Positions 22,712 to 32,467 of a stretch of 42,483 nt of DNA are shown here, piece after piece. The DNA comes from Alphaproteobacteria bacterium (GTDB taxonomy: Bacteria > Pseudomonadota > Alphaproteobacteria > Micavibrionales > CSBR16-224), in NCBI GenBank assembly GCA_021775895.1, contig JAJFGX010000098.1, forward strand, positions 1-42,483, written 5' to 3'. A program made the position numbers and the translations under genes. The notes below the pieces were generated by a model. That model saw only the letters and a list, made by a program, of their open reading frames with translations. It made no database searches and had not been told where the DNA came from. Within the stretch, counting starts at the first letter, position 1. Every line of letters begins with the position of its first letter.

Positions 22712-25564
22712 TTAAGCTGCATTTTTAGCTTTGCCACGCTCTAAAAGTGGGGCTAAAAACTGTCCTGTATAGCTTTCCTCAATTTCTATTAATTTTTCTG
22801 GTGTTGTTTGAGCAATAATTCTACCGCCTTTGTCTCCACCCTCAGGGCCAATATCAATAACCCAATCCGCTGTTTTAATTACATCTAAATTATGCTCAAT
22901 AATGACTATAGTGTTACCTTGATTGACCAAATGTTGCAAAACTTCCAATAGCTTCCTTACATCTTCAAAATGCAGACCTGTTGTTGGCTCATCTAAAATA
23001 TACAAAGTTTTTCCTGTGGCTCTTTTAGATAGTTCTTTGGCTAGTTTAACACGTTGAGCCTCACCACCTGATAAAGTTGTCGCTCTTTGCCCAATGCTGA
23101 CATATCCTAGGCCTACATTCATTAAAGCCTCAATCTTATCTCTAATAGATGGCACAGCCTTAAAAAATTCTAGCCCCTCTTCTACGCTCATATCCAAAAC
23201 ATCTGCTATAGTTTTATCACGATATTTAATCTCTAATGTCTCACGATTATAACGACGACCATTACAAGTGTCGCAAGTTACATGCACATCTGGCAAGAAA
23301 TGCATTTCTATCTTAATTACGCCATCACCTTGGCAAGCAGCACAACGACCGCCTTTAACATTAAATGAGAAACGACCCGCACCGTAGCCTCTGGCTTTTG
23401 ATTCTGGCAGTCCTGCAAACCACTCACGAATAGGCGTAAATGCGCCTGTATAAGTCGCTGGATTAGACCTTGGAGTGCGACCAATGGGAGACTGATTAAT
23501 ATCAATAACTTTATCTAAATGCTCAAGCCCTTTAAGATGCTTATAATCACCAGCGACATGCTTTGACTTCATTAATTGCCTTGCTACTGCTTTATATAGA
23601 GTATCTATGATTAGCGAAGACTTCCCCCCTCCAGAGACTCCCGTCACGCAAGTTAGCGTGCCAAGCGGAATTTTAATATCAACATTTTTCAAATTATTGT
23701 GAGTAGCACCAGTTAATTTAAGATATTCATTAGATTTACCTTTACGACGTTTTAAGGGCAGATGAATTTCTTTTTCCCCGTTTAAATATTGAGCTGTAAT
23801 ACCTATGCCAGCTTTGATTACTTGTTCTGGGGTACCTTTAGCAACTACAGTGCCGCCATGAACGCCGGCACCCTCGCCCATATCAATTAAATAATCAGCA
23901 CTGCGAATTGCATCTTCATCATGCTCAACTACCAATACAGTGTTGCCCATATCTCGCAAGCGTTTTAGAGTCTCAAGCAAGCGATTATTATCCCGCTGAT
24001 GCAAGCCAATCGATGGCTCATCTAATACATATAATACACCAGTTAAGCCAGAGCCTATTTGCGATGCTAAACGAATACGTTGACTTTCTCCACCCGACAG
24101 AGTGCCTGACATTCTGGATAAACTAAGATAATCAAGCCCTACATTATTTAGGAAATGTAATCGCTCTTTAATTTCTTTTAAAATACGTACCGCTATTTCT
24201 TGGTTTTTTATCGATAATGTTTTTGGTATATTTTCAAACCATTTATATGCCTCAGCAATTGATAATAAAGATACTTCACTTATGTGTTTGCCATCAATTT
24301 TGACCGCCATAGCCTCTGGCTTCAAACGGTGACCAGAACAAGAGCCGCAAACTTGACTTGATTGATATTTCGATAAATCATCACGTATTTTTTGACTGTC
24401 TGTTTCATAGTATCTACGACGCAAATTAGGGATTATACCTTCAAAGGGTTGAAAAACCTCATAACGGAGACTTTTTTTACTATCATAATTAATTCGTATT
24501 TTTTCATTGCCAGAGCCATTTAATATTACATCTCGCACTTTCTCTGGCAATTTAGACCAAGGCACTTGCATAGATACACCATAATGTTCTGTTATACTCT
24601 CTAAAGTTTGCTGATAATAGGGTGATGACCAAACAGCGATTGCTCCTTTTTCTAAGGAAAGGCTTGCATCAGTCACAACAAGTTCTGGGTCAAAACGCAT
24701 CTTATTGCCTAAGCCATCACAATCAGGGCATGCTCCATGCGGGTTATTAAAAGAAAATAACCTAGGCTCAATTTCAGGAATAGTAAAGCCAGATACAGGG
24801 CAAGAAAATCTGGCAGAAAATAATGTAGTTTTTTTATCCTCTGCATTTTCTACCATTAACAGCCCGTCAGATAATTCCAACGCCATTTCAATAGAATCAG
24901 CAAGCCTTACAGATATATCTTCTCTAACCACCAGACGATCGACTACTACTTCTATATCGTGTTTAAGCTTTTTATTAAGTTCTGGAGTATCATCAATATC
25001 ATAGATTTCTCCATCAATTTTAATTCGCTGAAAACCTTTTTTCTGTAGCTCCGCTATATCTTTTCTATATTCACCTTTTCGTCCCCTGACGATTGGAGCT
25101 AGCAAATAGAGCTTAGCCCCCTCACCCATCAACATAATTTGGTCAACCATTTGACTAACGGTTTGGCTAGTAATTGGCTTGCCTGTTGTTGGAGAATAAG
25201 GAATGCCTACCCTTGCCCACAATAAACGCATATAATCATAAATCTCAGTTACCGTACCAACCGTTGATCTAGGATTTCTTGAAGTGGTTTTTTGCTCAAT
25301 TGAAATTGCAGGCGACAACCCCTCAATTGAATCAACATCTGGTTTTTGCATCATCTCTAAGAATTGCCTTGCATAGGCAGACAAGCTTTCAACATAGCGG
25401 CGTTGCCCTTCGGCATATATAGTATCAAATGCTAGCGATGACTTTCCAGAGCCTGACAATCCAGTAATCACAACAAGTTTATCCCTTGGAATATCAACTG
25501 AAATATTCTTTAAATTATGCTCTCTAGCACCTTGCACACGAATGCTTTTATTGTAATCGTTCAT
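22712..25564 (-). CDS. uvrA: Excinuclease ABC subunit A
   Basis: A 950-residue UvrA, the damage-sensing ATPase of nucleotide excision repair. Two ABC modules are present: Walker [10 protein letters not shown] (about residue 35), signature [12 protein letters not shown] with LDEPSIGLH, and in the second half [21 protein letters not shown] and LDEPTTGLH. Zinc sites include CPVSG with CPDC, CGSC, and CAAC with CDTC. The Ser in CPVSG replaces one Cys, a variant I associate with alphaproteobacterial UvrA. No GTTC-N7-GTTC LexA box was found between this gene and the divergent small gene. Length is normal. Confidence 0.98.
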   Translation of the reverse strand: MNDYNKSIRVQGAREHNLKNISVDIPRDKLVVITGLSGSGKSSLAFDTIYAEGQRRYVESLSAYARQFLEMMQKPDVDSIEGLSPAISIEQKTTSRNPRSTVGTVTEIYDYMRLLWARVGIPYSPTTGKPITSQTVSQMVDQIMLMGEGAKLYLLAPIVRGRKGEYRKDIAELQKKGFQRIKIDGEIYDIDDTPELNKKLKHDIEVVVDRLVVREDISVRLADSIEMALELSDGLLMVENAEDKKTTLFSARFSCPVSGFTIPEIEPRLFSFNNPHGACPDCDGLGNKMRFDPELVVTDASLSLEKGAIAVWSSPYYQQTLESITEHYGVSMQVPWSKLPEKVRDVILNGSGNEKIRINYDSKKSLRYEVFQPFEGIIPNLRRRYYETDSQKIRDDLSKYQSSQVCGSCSGHRLKPEAMAVKIDGKHISEVSLLSIAEAYKWFENIPKTLSIKNQEIAVRILKEIKERLHFLNNVGLDYLSLSRMSGTLSGGESQRIRLASQIGSGLTGVLYVLDEPSIGLHQRDNNRLLETLKRLRDMGNTVLVVEHDEDAIRSADYLIDMGEGAGVHGGTVVAKGTPEQVIKAGIGITAQYLNGEKEIHLPLKRRKGKSNEYLKLTGATHNNLKNVDIKIPLGTLTCVTGVSGGGKSSLIIDTLYKAVARQLMKSKHVAGDYKHLKGLEHLDKVIDINQSPIGRTPRSNPATYTGAFTPIREWFAGLPESKARGYGAGRFSFNVKGGRCAACQGDGVIKIEMHFLPDVHVTCDTCNGRRYNRETLEIKYRDKTIADVLDMSVEEGLEFFKAVPSIRDKIEALMNVGLGYVSIGQRATTLSGGEAQRVKLAKELSKRATGKTLYILDEPTTGLHFEDVRKLLEVLQHLVNQGNTIVIIEHNLDVIKTADWVIDIGPEGGDKGGRIIAQTTPEKLIEIEESYTGQFLAPLLERGKAKNAA

Positions 25565-25602
25565 CTATTCTTACCTTTCAAAGCTCAAAACTATCATATC
25601 TA

Positions 25603-25631
25603 TTGCATAATTCAAGAAAATTTTATATAAT
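25603..25631 (+). promoter_or_regulatory. Promoter of the 71-residue gene
   Basis: TTGCAT (25603-25608) and a perfect TATAAT (25626-25631) are 17 bases apart. The start site would be near 25638, leaving a leader of about 38 bases with AAGGAG just before ATG 25676. Confidence 0.65.
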
Positions 25632-25675
25632 ATGATTCCTTTCAACCAAAATAATATTTTAACAAGGAGCTAAAA

Positions 25676-25891
25676 ATGAAACTTAAAGACATCACACCAG
25701 AAAATTTTATGTGCCACACTGCTAGCTGTTGCCCAGCTGTTCTAGAAAGCGAAAATGATTCTTACGTTATTATTGGTAAGAAACTAAGTGCTGAAGCTGA
25801 AAAGCAACTAGAAGGTCGTGTAGCTAATGACGAATTCGTTGTTGAAGTTCCAAAAGGAATGATCGACGAAATCATTGCAAATGCAAAATAA
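25676..25891 (+). CDS. Small conserved-looking cysteine-containing protein
   Basis: A 71-residue acidic protein starting MKLKDITPENFMCHTASCCP. It has one Cys followed by a Cys pair (residues 13, 18, 19), then SYVIIGKKL, an acidic helix, a beta strand and a final helix (KGMIDEIIANAK). Related small proteins with a CxxxxCP start and a VG(R/K)K motif occur in several bacteria, without known function. The strong promoter and ribosome-binding site argue for a well-expressed gene. It precedes priA by 19 bases, so the two may form an operon. No signal peptide. Confidence 0.85.
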   Translation: MKLKDITPENFMCHTASCCPAVLESENDSYVIIGKKLSAEAEKQLEGRVANDEFVVEVPKGMIDEIIANAK

Positions 25892-25910
25892 TATCTTTAA
25901 TAACTAGGGT

Positions 25911-28145
25911 ATGATGAAAAACTCTACCCTAGTTAATTTTGATGAAGCTCAAGAAAACCTATCAGGTGATCTACTCTCCTCTGTTTTACTGCCTATACCC
26001 GTAGATAAAACTTATAACTATATTATTCCAAACAATATGAATATTTCTATTGGTGATACAATAGAGGTTAATTTTGCCAATCGTAAATCTCTTGGGGTTA
26101 TTTGGGATATTAATAAAAATAATGGCTCAATACCGCAGAATAAATTAAAGCCTATTGCTAAAGCTTTTGATAACTGTCCTCAGATTAACAAAACAACTCG
26201 TGATTTTATAACTTGGGTGGCAAAATATACAATGTCCCCTCTTGGACAAGTTCTTAAAATGTCTTTAAGTACGCCTGAAGCTTTCGCAGAAGAAAAACCC
26301 ATAATTTTGTACAAAAAAAGTTCAAAGAACCATGACATTAAATTATCTACGTCTAGAAAAAATGTACTTAAAATTATCGAAGATAATAAATTATATACAG
26401 CAACAGAGCTTGCGAATAAAGCGGGTTGTGGCACTGCTGTTATTAAAGCTATGGCAGAGAAACATCTGTTAGAAACAGAAGAAACATCAGCTCCAGCACC
26501 TTGTACTAATCCAGAACATCAAGAAATAGAGCTTTCTAATGATCAAATGCAAGCAGCAACAGGGTTAATTCAACAAATAAACAAGCAAGAACACAATGTT
26601 ACTTTGCTTGACGGTGTAACAGGCTCTGGCAAGACCGAAGTATATTTTGAAGCTATCTCTAAAGTATTAGCCTCGGATAAAGATGCTCAAATACTTGTAT
26701 TGTTACCAGAAATTGCACTATCTCAGCAGTTTTTTGATCGCTTCCAAACCAGATTCAATGAAGCACCAGCAGTTTGGCACTCTGCCGTGTCCAAGACTAA
26801 AAAGCGCAAAATATGGCGAGGCGTAGCGGAAGGAAAAACTAGAGTAGTTGTTGGTGCTAGGTCTGCTCTATTCCTGCCATTTAAGAATTTAAAATTAACT
26901 ATTATTGATGAAGAACATGACCCATCTTACAAGCAAGAAGATGGTGGAGCAATTTATCATGCTCGTGATATGGCGATTGTCAGAGCAAAAATTGAAAATG
27001 CACCAATTATATTAGTATCCGCAACCCCTGCGCTTGAAACCATTGTCAATGTTAGACAGGGAAAATATAAGTCTGTAATTTTAGCTGGAAGATACGGCGG
27101 TGCTAGCATGCCAGATACTCATATGATTAACATGCGTGAAACTCCACCGCCAACAAGATTAAGTTTTCTATCGTCAAAGCTAAGGCAAGTGCTAACCGAA
27201 ACTCTTGAGGCAGAAGAGCAATCATTATTATTTCTAAACAGGCGTGGCTACGCTCCATTGACCTTGTGCAGGACTTGCGGACATCGGCTTGAATGCCCAT
27301 CATGTACGGCATGGCTGGTTAATCACCGTAGCTCTAACCGCTTGCAATGCCATCATTGTGGTTACGGCATGATAATGCCAAAAAAATGCCCTGAATGCGA
27401 GGCGGAAGATAGCCTTGCCCTATGTGGACCGGGAGTTGAACGACTGGAAGAAGAAGTTCAAAGCTTTCTGCCAGAGGCTAGAACACTGATATTATCCAGC
27501 GATATTTTAACCTCAGAGACAGCCCTAAACCTTGCCCTACAGAAAATTCATGATAGAGAAGTCGATATAATCATCGGCACTCAATTAGTCGCAAAAGGTC
27601 ACCATTTCCCACTACTTACCTGTGTTGGTATCGTTGATGCGGACTTAGGGCTTGGCGGTGGCGACCTGCGAGCAACCGAGCGTACATACCAGCTACTGCA
27701 CCAAGTATCAGGCAGGGCAGGACGAGAAGAAAAACAAGGCAACGTCTACCTACAAAGCTATATGCACGACCACCCAGTAATGGAGGCTCTCTTAGCAGGG
27801 GATAGCGATGAATTTATGGATATTGAAATTGAAGGTCGCAAGCAATCAAATATGCCTCCATTTGGTAAATTAGCTGGTTTAATCCTATCATCTAAGAATG
27901 AGCGATTATTGAATGATTTTTGTAGTCATCTAGCAAGAACAGCTCCAAGATATGAGCAAACAACAATTCTAGGGCCAGCCCCCGCACCAATGGCAATTAT
28001 TAGAGACCAACACCGCAGACGTTTTTTAATCAAGACTGAAAAGAGCATAAATATTCAAAAGCTAATTTCAAAGTGGTTGTCGCTGTCAAAATGCCCTAGC
28101 CAAATCCGCATTAAAATTGACATTGATCCTTATAATTTCTTATAA
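25911..28145 (+). CDS. priA: Primosomal protein N' (replication restart helicase)
   Basis: A 744-residue PriA. An N-terminal DNA-binding domain (VDKTYNYIIP) is followed by the helicase core with Walker A GVTGSGKTE (around 237), DEEHD in place of DEAH (about residue 337), and LVSATPALET. A zinc-binding insert has four CxxC-type pairs (CRTCG, CPSC, CHHC, CPEC). Motifs V-VI follow (GTQLVAKGHHF, QVSGRAGR). It reloads the replisome at broken forks. Start ATG 25911 follows closely on the small gene. Length and motifs are normal. Confidence 0.97.
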   Translation: MMKNSTLVNFDEAQENLSGDLLSSVLLPIPVDKTYNYIIPNNMNISIGDTIEVNFANRKSLGVIWDINKNNGSIPQNKLKPIAKAFDNCPQINKTTRDFITWVAKYTMSPLGQVLKMSLSTPEAFAEEKPIILYKKSSKNHDIKLSTSRKNVLKIIEDNKLYTATELANKAGCGTAVIKAMAEKHLLETEETSAPAPCTNPEHQEIELSNDQMQAATGLIQQINKQEHNVTLLDGVTGSGKTEVYFEAISKVLASDKDAQILVLLPEIALSQQFFDRFQTRFNEAPAVWHSAVSKTKKRKIWRGVAEGKTRVVVGARSALFLPFKNLKLTIIDEEHDPSYKQEDGGAIYHARDMAIVRAKIENAPIILVSATPALETIVNVRQGKYKSVILAGRYGGASMPDTHMINMRETPPPTRLSFLSSKLRQVLTETLEAEEQSLLFLNRRGYAPLTLCRTCGHRLECPSCTAWLVNHRSSNRLQCHHCGYGMIMPKKCPECEAEDSLALCGPGVERLEEEVQSFLPEARTLILSSDILTSETALNLALQKIHDREVDIIIGTQLVAKGHHFPLLTCVGIVDADLGLGGGDLRATERTYQLLHQVSGRAGREEKQGNVYLQSYMHDHPVMEALLAGDSDEFMDIEIEGRKQSNMPPFGKLAGLILSSKNERLLNDFCSHLARTAPRYEQTTILGPAPAPMAIIRDQHRRRFLIKTEKSINIQKLISKWLSLSKCPSQIRIKIDIDPYNFL

Positions 28146-28170
28146 TGATAAAAATTTCAGGAGTAAATTA

Positions 28171-28203
28171 ATGCCATCTTGTTTTAAATTGACGATTGAT
28201 TAA
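28171..28203 (+). CDS. 10-codon frame after priA with a strong ribosome-binding site
   Basis: CAGGAG lies 7 bases before ATG 28171, and the frame MPSCFKLTID ends at TAA 28201-28203. It may be a leader peptide of the nucleotidyltransferase cassette or the cut 5' end of a gene displaced when the cassette arrived. Chance is possible. The remaining bases to 28265 are AT-rich; TTGACG at 28189-28194 could be a -35 box, but no convincing -10 follows. Confidence 0.25.
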   Translation: MPSCFKLTID

Positions 28204-28265
28204 CCATTAATATGTATAGTTATAGTTATTGTAAAAGTTTTTAATCTGCCACTAGTAGGTGATTT

Positions 28266-29066
28266 ATGGAACAAAATGAATTGGTTATTAATTTAATAGC
28301 TCAAGCTCTTGATGAGCATAACTTCATTAAATCTGCAATAGTATATGGTTCATCATTACTAAATCCAGATACTAGAGATATAGACATTGCATTATTTTTG
28401 GACTCAGAAGATGGCATTGTTAAACAAGAACACTATGAAACACTCTACAATATTAGGAATGCTTTAACACAAAGCACAGGTTATGATGTAGATTTAGTAC
28501 CTCATCATACTATGGATGAGCTACTAGACCCAATATCTCCATTATTTAATCCGAGGTATAATCCTGCTCTATCACATGGTAAAACAATTAAAGGAGATAT
28601 TTGCATCCAACAGTCTTTTGAGCAAAATATAAAAATGTCTGATTTATCAAGATATGTTCTACTAGATAATAGAACAATAACAAGACGTCAATTATGCCGA
28701 AGCTTAAAGAAAGAAGAATTTAGCATTTTTTTGTCAAAGTTAGCTCACACACCAGGCAATATTTTGACATATAGAGCTATAAAAGATGGAAATGAATATA
28801 TAACTAGCCCATCTAATATAGATAAGTCAGTTGCATTACTAGAAAAATTAGAACCAGAATATGAGATAGGCACATTTATAGCAGATATAAAAAGAATAAA
28901 GGAAATGGTTGCAGATTCTTCAAAAATATATTCAGAAAAAGATATATTACAAAAAGCTAGAAAACTTATGCATACTTTTGAAAAAGTTGTTTCTAAAGAG
29001 TTCTATAAAAAAGATAATATTTGCATTACCAAGAAACCCATTATAAAGAATGGTTTTAGAACTTAA
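28266..29066 (+). CDS. Pol-beta-type nucleotidyltransferase A
   Basis: A 266-residue protein. The N-terminal third is a minimal nucleotidyltransferase: IVYGSS (GS at 28-29) followed by RDIDIALFLDS with Asp38 and Asp40, and a third Asp at 76 in DVDLVPHH. The remaining 150 residues are mostly helical, with a conserved NPALSHGKTIKGD link, NRTITRRQLCR, and a very basic end. It would transfer a nucleotide (or part of one) to an unknown substrate. AGGTGA precedes ATG 28266. The next gene is a clear paralogue with the same domain order. It is AT-rich compared with dnaG. The substrate cannot be predicted. Confidence 0.8.
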   Translation: MEQNELVINLIAQALDEHNFIKSAIVYGSSLLNPDTRDIDIALFLDSEDGIVKQEHYETLYNIRNALTQSTGYDVDLVPHHTMDELLDPISPLFNPRYNPALSHGKTIKGDICIQQSFEQNIKMSDLSRYVLLDNRTITRRQLCRSLKKEEFSIFLSKLAHTPGNILTYRAIKDGNEYITSPSNIDKSVALLEKLEPEYEIGTFIADIKRIKEMVADSSKIYSEKDILQKARKLMHTFEKVVSKEFYKKDNICITKKPIIKNGFRT

Positions 29067-29097
29067 TTCCAGTACACAGGGTAAAGGAGGAAATATA

Positions 29098-29883
29098 ATG
29101 AAAGATGAGCTATTGCCTATAAAAAAATTTTTCTCAGATAAACTCTATGTTAGATACGCTATAGCTTATGGTACTTTAGTTGAAACAGGAGTCGATGCTG
29201 ATTTAGATATTTGTTTAATTTTAGATAGTAAAGTATCATTCTCTTCTGAGGATTTTATGAAGCTAACTCAATATAGAAACTCTCTTGTTAAAGAATTAAA
29301 TAAGGACATAGACTTAATACCACATTCACTTGATGAGCTTGATTTTGAAGTTTTAACTCCATTAACATACCCTTGGAATAACCCATCTTTAGTCCACGGA
29401 GAGATTCTAAAAGGAGATTTATCAATTCCACAAAGTATAAACATAGAAAACAAAAAATTTACACAAACTGATGTAGCTAAGTATCATCTTCTTTTAGATA
29501 GAACATTAATTAGACGTTCTGTTTGTAGAGAGGGCGATAGCTTAGATGAAGATGTATTTTTTAATAAGATTAAGCAGTTGCCGTATAATATAGTTAATTA
29601 TCTTTCAACTGCTAGTGGAGAAAAATGTTTAAAACTAGACCCTAACAACTACGAGGAGAATTTAAAACTTTTGCGACTTATTTGTGAAATAAAAGATACT
29701 GATAAACTAGCCTTTAGTTTTAAGAAAGCTTCTTTTCAGACCATGACTATTAATAAACAAAATAAATTTAAATGTTCAGTAGGGCAATTTGTAGATGAGC
29801 TGATTGAGACTGCTTTATCTCAAGACCTTAGTCAGTTAAGATTTAATGTTAAAAAAACTACCCTGCCACAAATTAAAAGGTAA
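29098..29883 (+). CDS. Pol-beta-type nucleotidyltransferase B, paralogue of A
   Basis: A 261-residue protein from ATG 29098, chosen because a strong AAGGAGG lies 7 bases upstream; an in-frame ATG at 29050 overlaps gene A. The core has IAYGT (Gly25, Thr26 instead of Ser) followed by DADLDICLILDS with Asp35 and Asp37, and Asp72 in DIDLIPHS. The linker NPSLVHGEILKGDLSIPQS and LLDRTLIRRSVCR align with the same parts of protein A, so the two arose by duplication. All three Asp are kept, so both may be active; the GS to GT change may alter nucleotide binding. The C-terminal half is helical and unlike any family I recognise. Confidence 0.8.
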   Translation: MKDELLPIKKFFSDKLYVRYAIAYGTLVETGVDADLDICLILDSKVSFSSEDFMKLTQYRNSLVKELNKDIDLIPHSLDELDFEVLTPLTYPWNNPSLVHGEILKGDLSIPQSINIENKKFTQTDVAKYHLLLDRTLIRRSVCREGDSLDEDVFFNKIKQLPYNIVNYLSTASGEKCLKLDPNNYEENLKLLRLICEIKDTDKLAFSFKKASFQTMTINKQNKFKCSVGQFVDELIETALSQDLSQLRFNVKKTTLPQIKR

Positions 29884-29891
29884 ACTACTAG

Positions 29892-30665
29892 ATGAAGTTA
29901 TATAACCACAAAGATAATAATTACCACCTATATTTTAATGGATGCATTGAAGAAAAAAATATAAATTTTATATACAAAAAACAAAAAAAAACTTTGTCAC
30001 AAGACGCATTAAATTTTATAGAAGATAAGTGGAAATTGGCGGTTGAAAAAAATCCAAATGATTATAATGGTTGCTTGTTAGATATACTCTCTGTTAATAA
30101 ACAAAAAGAAAACTTAGTATTGCTATGCGATTATACTGATTATAAAAACACAATAGGAACAAGAAATAAGGGATATGCTAAATTCAGAGATGAGGGGCAG
30201 TATTCTAGCAATCATTTATCCATATCTCCATTGATTAAAACAAAAGACGATAAAATTCTTATAGGAAGTGACTTAAGCTTTAGAAATAAATTGCAATCTT
30301 GGAAATTCCCTGGTGGGTATTTTGACCCATCTATTGATAAGACTATATCTGATTGTGTAGAAAGAGAGTTAAAAGAAGAATTAGGTTTTTTACCTATAAC
30401 TAATAATAAAATAATTGGAATTAGTAAAAATTTAAATCACAACTTCGCTCTAATTACATGTTTAATAGACTGTAATAAAACTTCAGATGAAATTATTGTA
30501 ATAAATGATAATTCCAAAAATGAATTAGAAGACCACGAAGAAATGCAAACAATTAAATTTATTGACTACAATAAAGAAAGCATTGCATCTCTGTTACATT
30601 GTAATTTGATATCCCTTAGCCCATCAACAATAATTAGCCTGAAACTATTAGAGCTAAAGCTTTAA
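29892..30665 (+). CDS. NUDIX-domain protein with an unusual N-terminal part
   Basis: A 257-residue protein. The first 100 residues are unlike usual NUDIX proteins and are Lys/Asn-rich. From about residue 105 a NUDIX fold follows with KFPGGYFDPS and the catalytic helix RELKEELGF. Compared with the consensus box, the first Glu is missing and two extra residues lie before the REUxEE part, while REUxEE itself is complete. It may hydrolyse a nucleotide diphosphate-linked compound or only bind one. It starts 8 bases after gene B and ends 10 bases from the dnaG stop, convergent. Similar proteins called NUDIX hydrolases have very diverse substrates. Confidence 0.75.
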   Translation: MKLYNHKDNNYHLYFNGCIEEKNINFIYKKQKKTLSQDALNFIEDKWKLAVEKNPNDYNGCLLDILSVNKQKENLVLLCDYTDYKNTIGTRNKGYAKFRDEGQYSSNHLSISPLIKTKDDKILIGSDLSFRNKLQSWKFPGGYFDPSIDKTISDCVERELKEELGFLPITNNKIIGISKNLNHNFALITCLIDCNKTSDEIIVINDNSKNELEDHEEMQTIKFIDYNKESIASLLHCNLISLSPSTIISLKLLELKL

Positions 30666-30675
30666 TTCTATTACC

Positions 30676-32448
30676 TCAATTATGAGTATGTGACAAAGTA
30701 TCCTGCCAACCTTCACGGACATCATCAATATACTGCCCCGGTTTTGCAAAACTCGCATGCATGTAAATTTCATCAGTTAATATAAACTGCATGCTTTCTG
30801 CATGATTATTCTGTTTCAACTGTGATTGCAGTTCGGCTGAACTTATATCTGGATTTTCTGCCAACATATTGACCATATCATGTCTTAAAGCGTCGAAACC
30901 TGCCGTCTTTGCTGGCATCATACCAAAAATTTCGCCGAATTCATCGAATAGCTCTGGATAATTTAACAATATCGCCAGCAAAATTCTTTCACGAATTTGC
31001 ATTGCATTTGGTCTTTGCCTAATTGGATTAAACTGTGGTCTGTGAGCGTCTTTCTCTGCTTCCATGCGTGTTTTATAAGCATTCTTATTTATTGATTTTT
31101 TACGTTGTGGGAAGCTCTTCTGCCCTGCAGAGTAAAAAACTTCACGAAAGCGTTTCTCTATCTGTTTTAAGAAAATATCTTGCACTGTCTTATCTGCAAT
31201 TAATTTTGCTTTATTTATTAATGCTGTTTTAAACCCTGCCAAAGCCTCTGGAGTATCCATGCTACGAAGTTTATTCTCCTCTTCCCAAAGCATTGCAAAC
31301 AAAGAAACTGGCTTATTAATTAGATCAAGAAATGCTTTATAACCACGCTCTTTCACTAAAGTATCTGGGTCATGCCCTTCAGGCAGAAATGCTAAATGTA
31401 CTGAATGATCAGGTTTTAGAAGTGGTAAACTGCGATCCATCGCACGCAAAGCCGCTCTTCGCCCTGCATTATCGCCATCAAAGCATAAAATTGGAGCTTT
31501 TAAACCCTCATTAAACATCAAACGCCAAGCCTCTGTGACTTGCGTTTCTGTAAGTGCTGTTCCCAAAGGTGCAACCGCTGCAAAATGCCCCGCTTGTGCC
31601 AAAGCAATGACATCCATGTAACCTTCGACTATCACTAATTTTTGCCCATCTGAAAGAGCTTTACGTACATTAGAAATTAACCCATATAACATGCGTCCCT
31701 TATGAAATAAATCATGGTCTGGAGAGTTTAGATATTTTGGCGGTGTACGCTCCATATCAGGATTAGGGCCACCATAAGCAAAAGGCAAAATACGCCCACC
31801 AAAAGCAACCACTCGGCCTTTAGTATCCATTACAGGAAAAACAATACGATTTCGAAAGAATGTATAAGGTTTGCCATCTTTCTTTGTGCTTGTGCGTGCC
31901 AAACCGACTTTTTCCATTTCAGCTAGTGAATAGCCTTGAGATTCTAGCTCTTCAATCATCGAATCATAGCTTTTCGGAGCGTAGCCTACACGGAATTGTT
32001 TTAAAGTATTATCTGATAATCCTCGCTCCAGCATATAAGATAAAGCCTGACTATTAGATGAGTGCCACAATTGTTGCTCAAACCACTTTGCAGTCGCCTC
32101 CAGCAAATCATAGCTACGATCTTGCTTTGCGTAAATCTCTTTTTGCTGAGCCGTTTCCTCAGGCACTTCTAGTCCTGCTTGTGCAGCTAAAGATTTCACA
32201 GCATCTGGAAAAGATAGCCTATCATGCTCAGTTAAAAAGGAAATTACATCACCATGAGCCCCACAACCAAAGCAATGATAGAAACCTTTTTGATCATTAA
32301 TAGTAAAAGAAGCTGTTTTTTCCTTGTGAAAAGGGCAACAAGCTTTGAACTCTCGTCCTGCACGTTGAACACGAACCCGCTTACCTATCACCTCTGAAAG
32401 TGATACTCTCAAGCGAATCTCATCAAGAAATTGTTTTGGATATGACAT
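30676..32448 (-). CDS. dnaG: DNA primase
   Basis: A 590-residue DnaG. A zinc-binding domain has the CHC2 ligands Cys38, His41, Cys59 and Cys62 (ACCPFH ... HCFGCG). The RNA polymerase core follows, then a TOPRIM domain with VIVEGYMDVIAL and CFDGDNAGRRAA. The C-terminal part binds the helicase. It makes primers for replication. The usual downstream alphaproteobacterial partner rpoD is not next to it; the convergent NUDIX/nucleotidyltransferase cassette is. It follows the yqeY-like gene by 19 bases. Confidence 0.97.
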   Translation of the reverse strand: MSYPKQFLDEIRLRVSLSEVIGKRVRVQRAGREFKACCPFHKEKTASFTINDQKGFYHCFGCGAHGDVISFLTEHDRLSFPDAVKSLAAQAGLEVPEETAQQKEIYAKQDRSYDLLEATAKWFEQQLWHSSNSQALSYMLERGLSDNTLKQFRVGYAPKSYDSMIEELESQGYSLAEMEKVGLARTSTKKDGKPYTFFRNRIVFPVMDTKGRVVAFGGRILPFAYGGPNPDMERTPPKYLNSPDHDLFHKGRMLYGLISNVRKALSDGQKLVIVEGYMDVIALAQAGHFAAVAPLGTALTETQVTEAWRLMFNEGLKAPILCFDGDNAGRRAALRAMDRSLPLLKPDHSVHLAFLPEGHDPDTLVKERGYKAFLDLINKPVSLFAMLWEEENKLRSMDTPEALAGFKTALINKAKLIADKTVQDIFLKQIEKRFREVFYSAGQKSFPQRKKSINKNAYKTRMEAEKDAHRPQFNPIRQRPNAMQIRERILLAILLNYPELFDEFGEIFGMMPAKTAGFDALRHDMVNMLAENPDISSAELQSQLKQNNHAESMQFILTDEIYMHASFAKPGQYIDDVREGWQDTLSHTHN

Positions 32449-32467
32449 ATTCCATATATAACATTAA

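Noticed and set aside
25565-25675. SOS box controlling uvrA
   Set aside because: No GTTC-N7-GTTC or enterobacterial LexA box is present in the divergent region.
28146-28265. Clear sigma70 promoter for the nucleotidyltransferase cassette
   Set aside because: TTGACG is present, but no -10 box lies at 16-18 bases; only poor matches such as TGTATA are seen.
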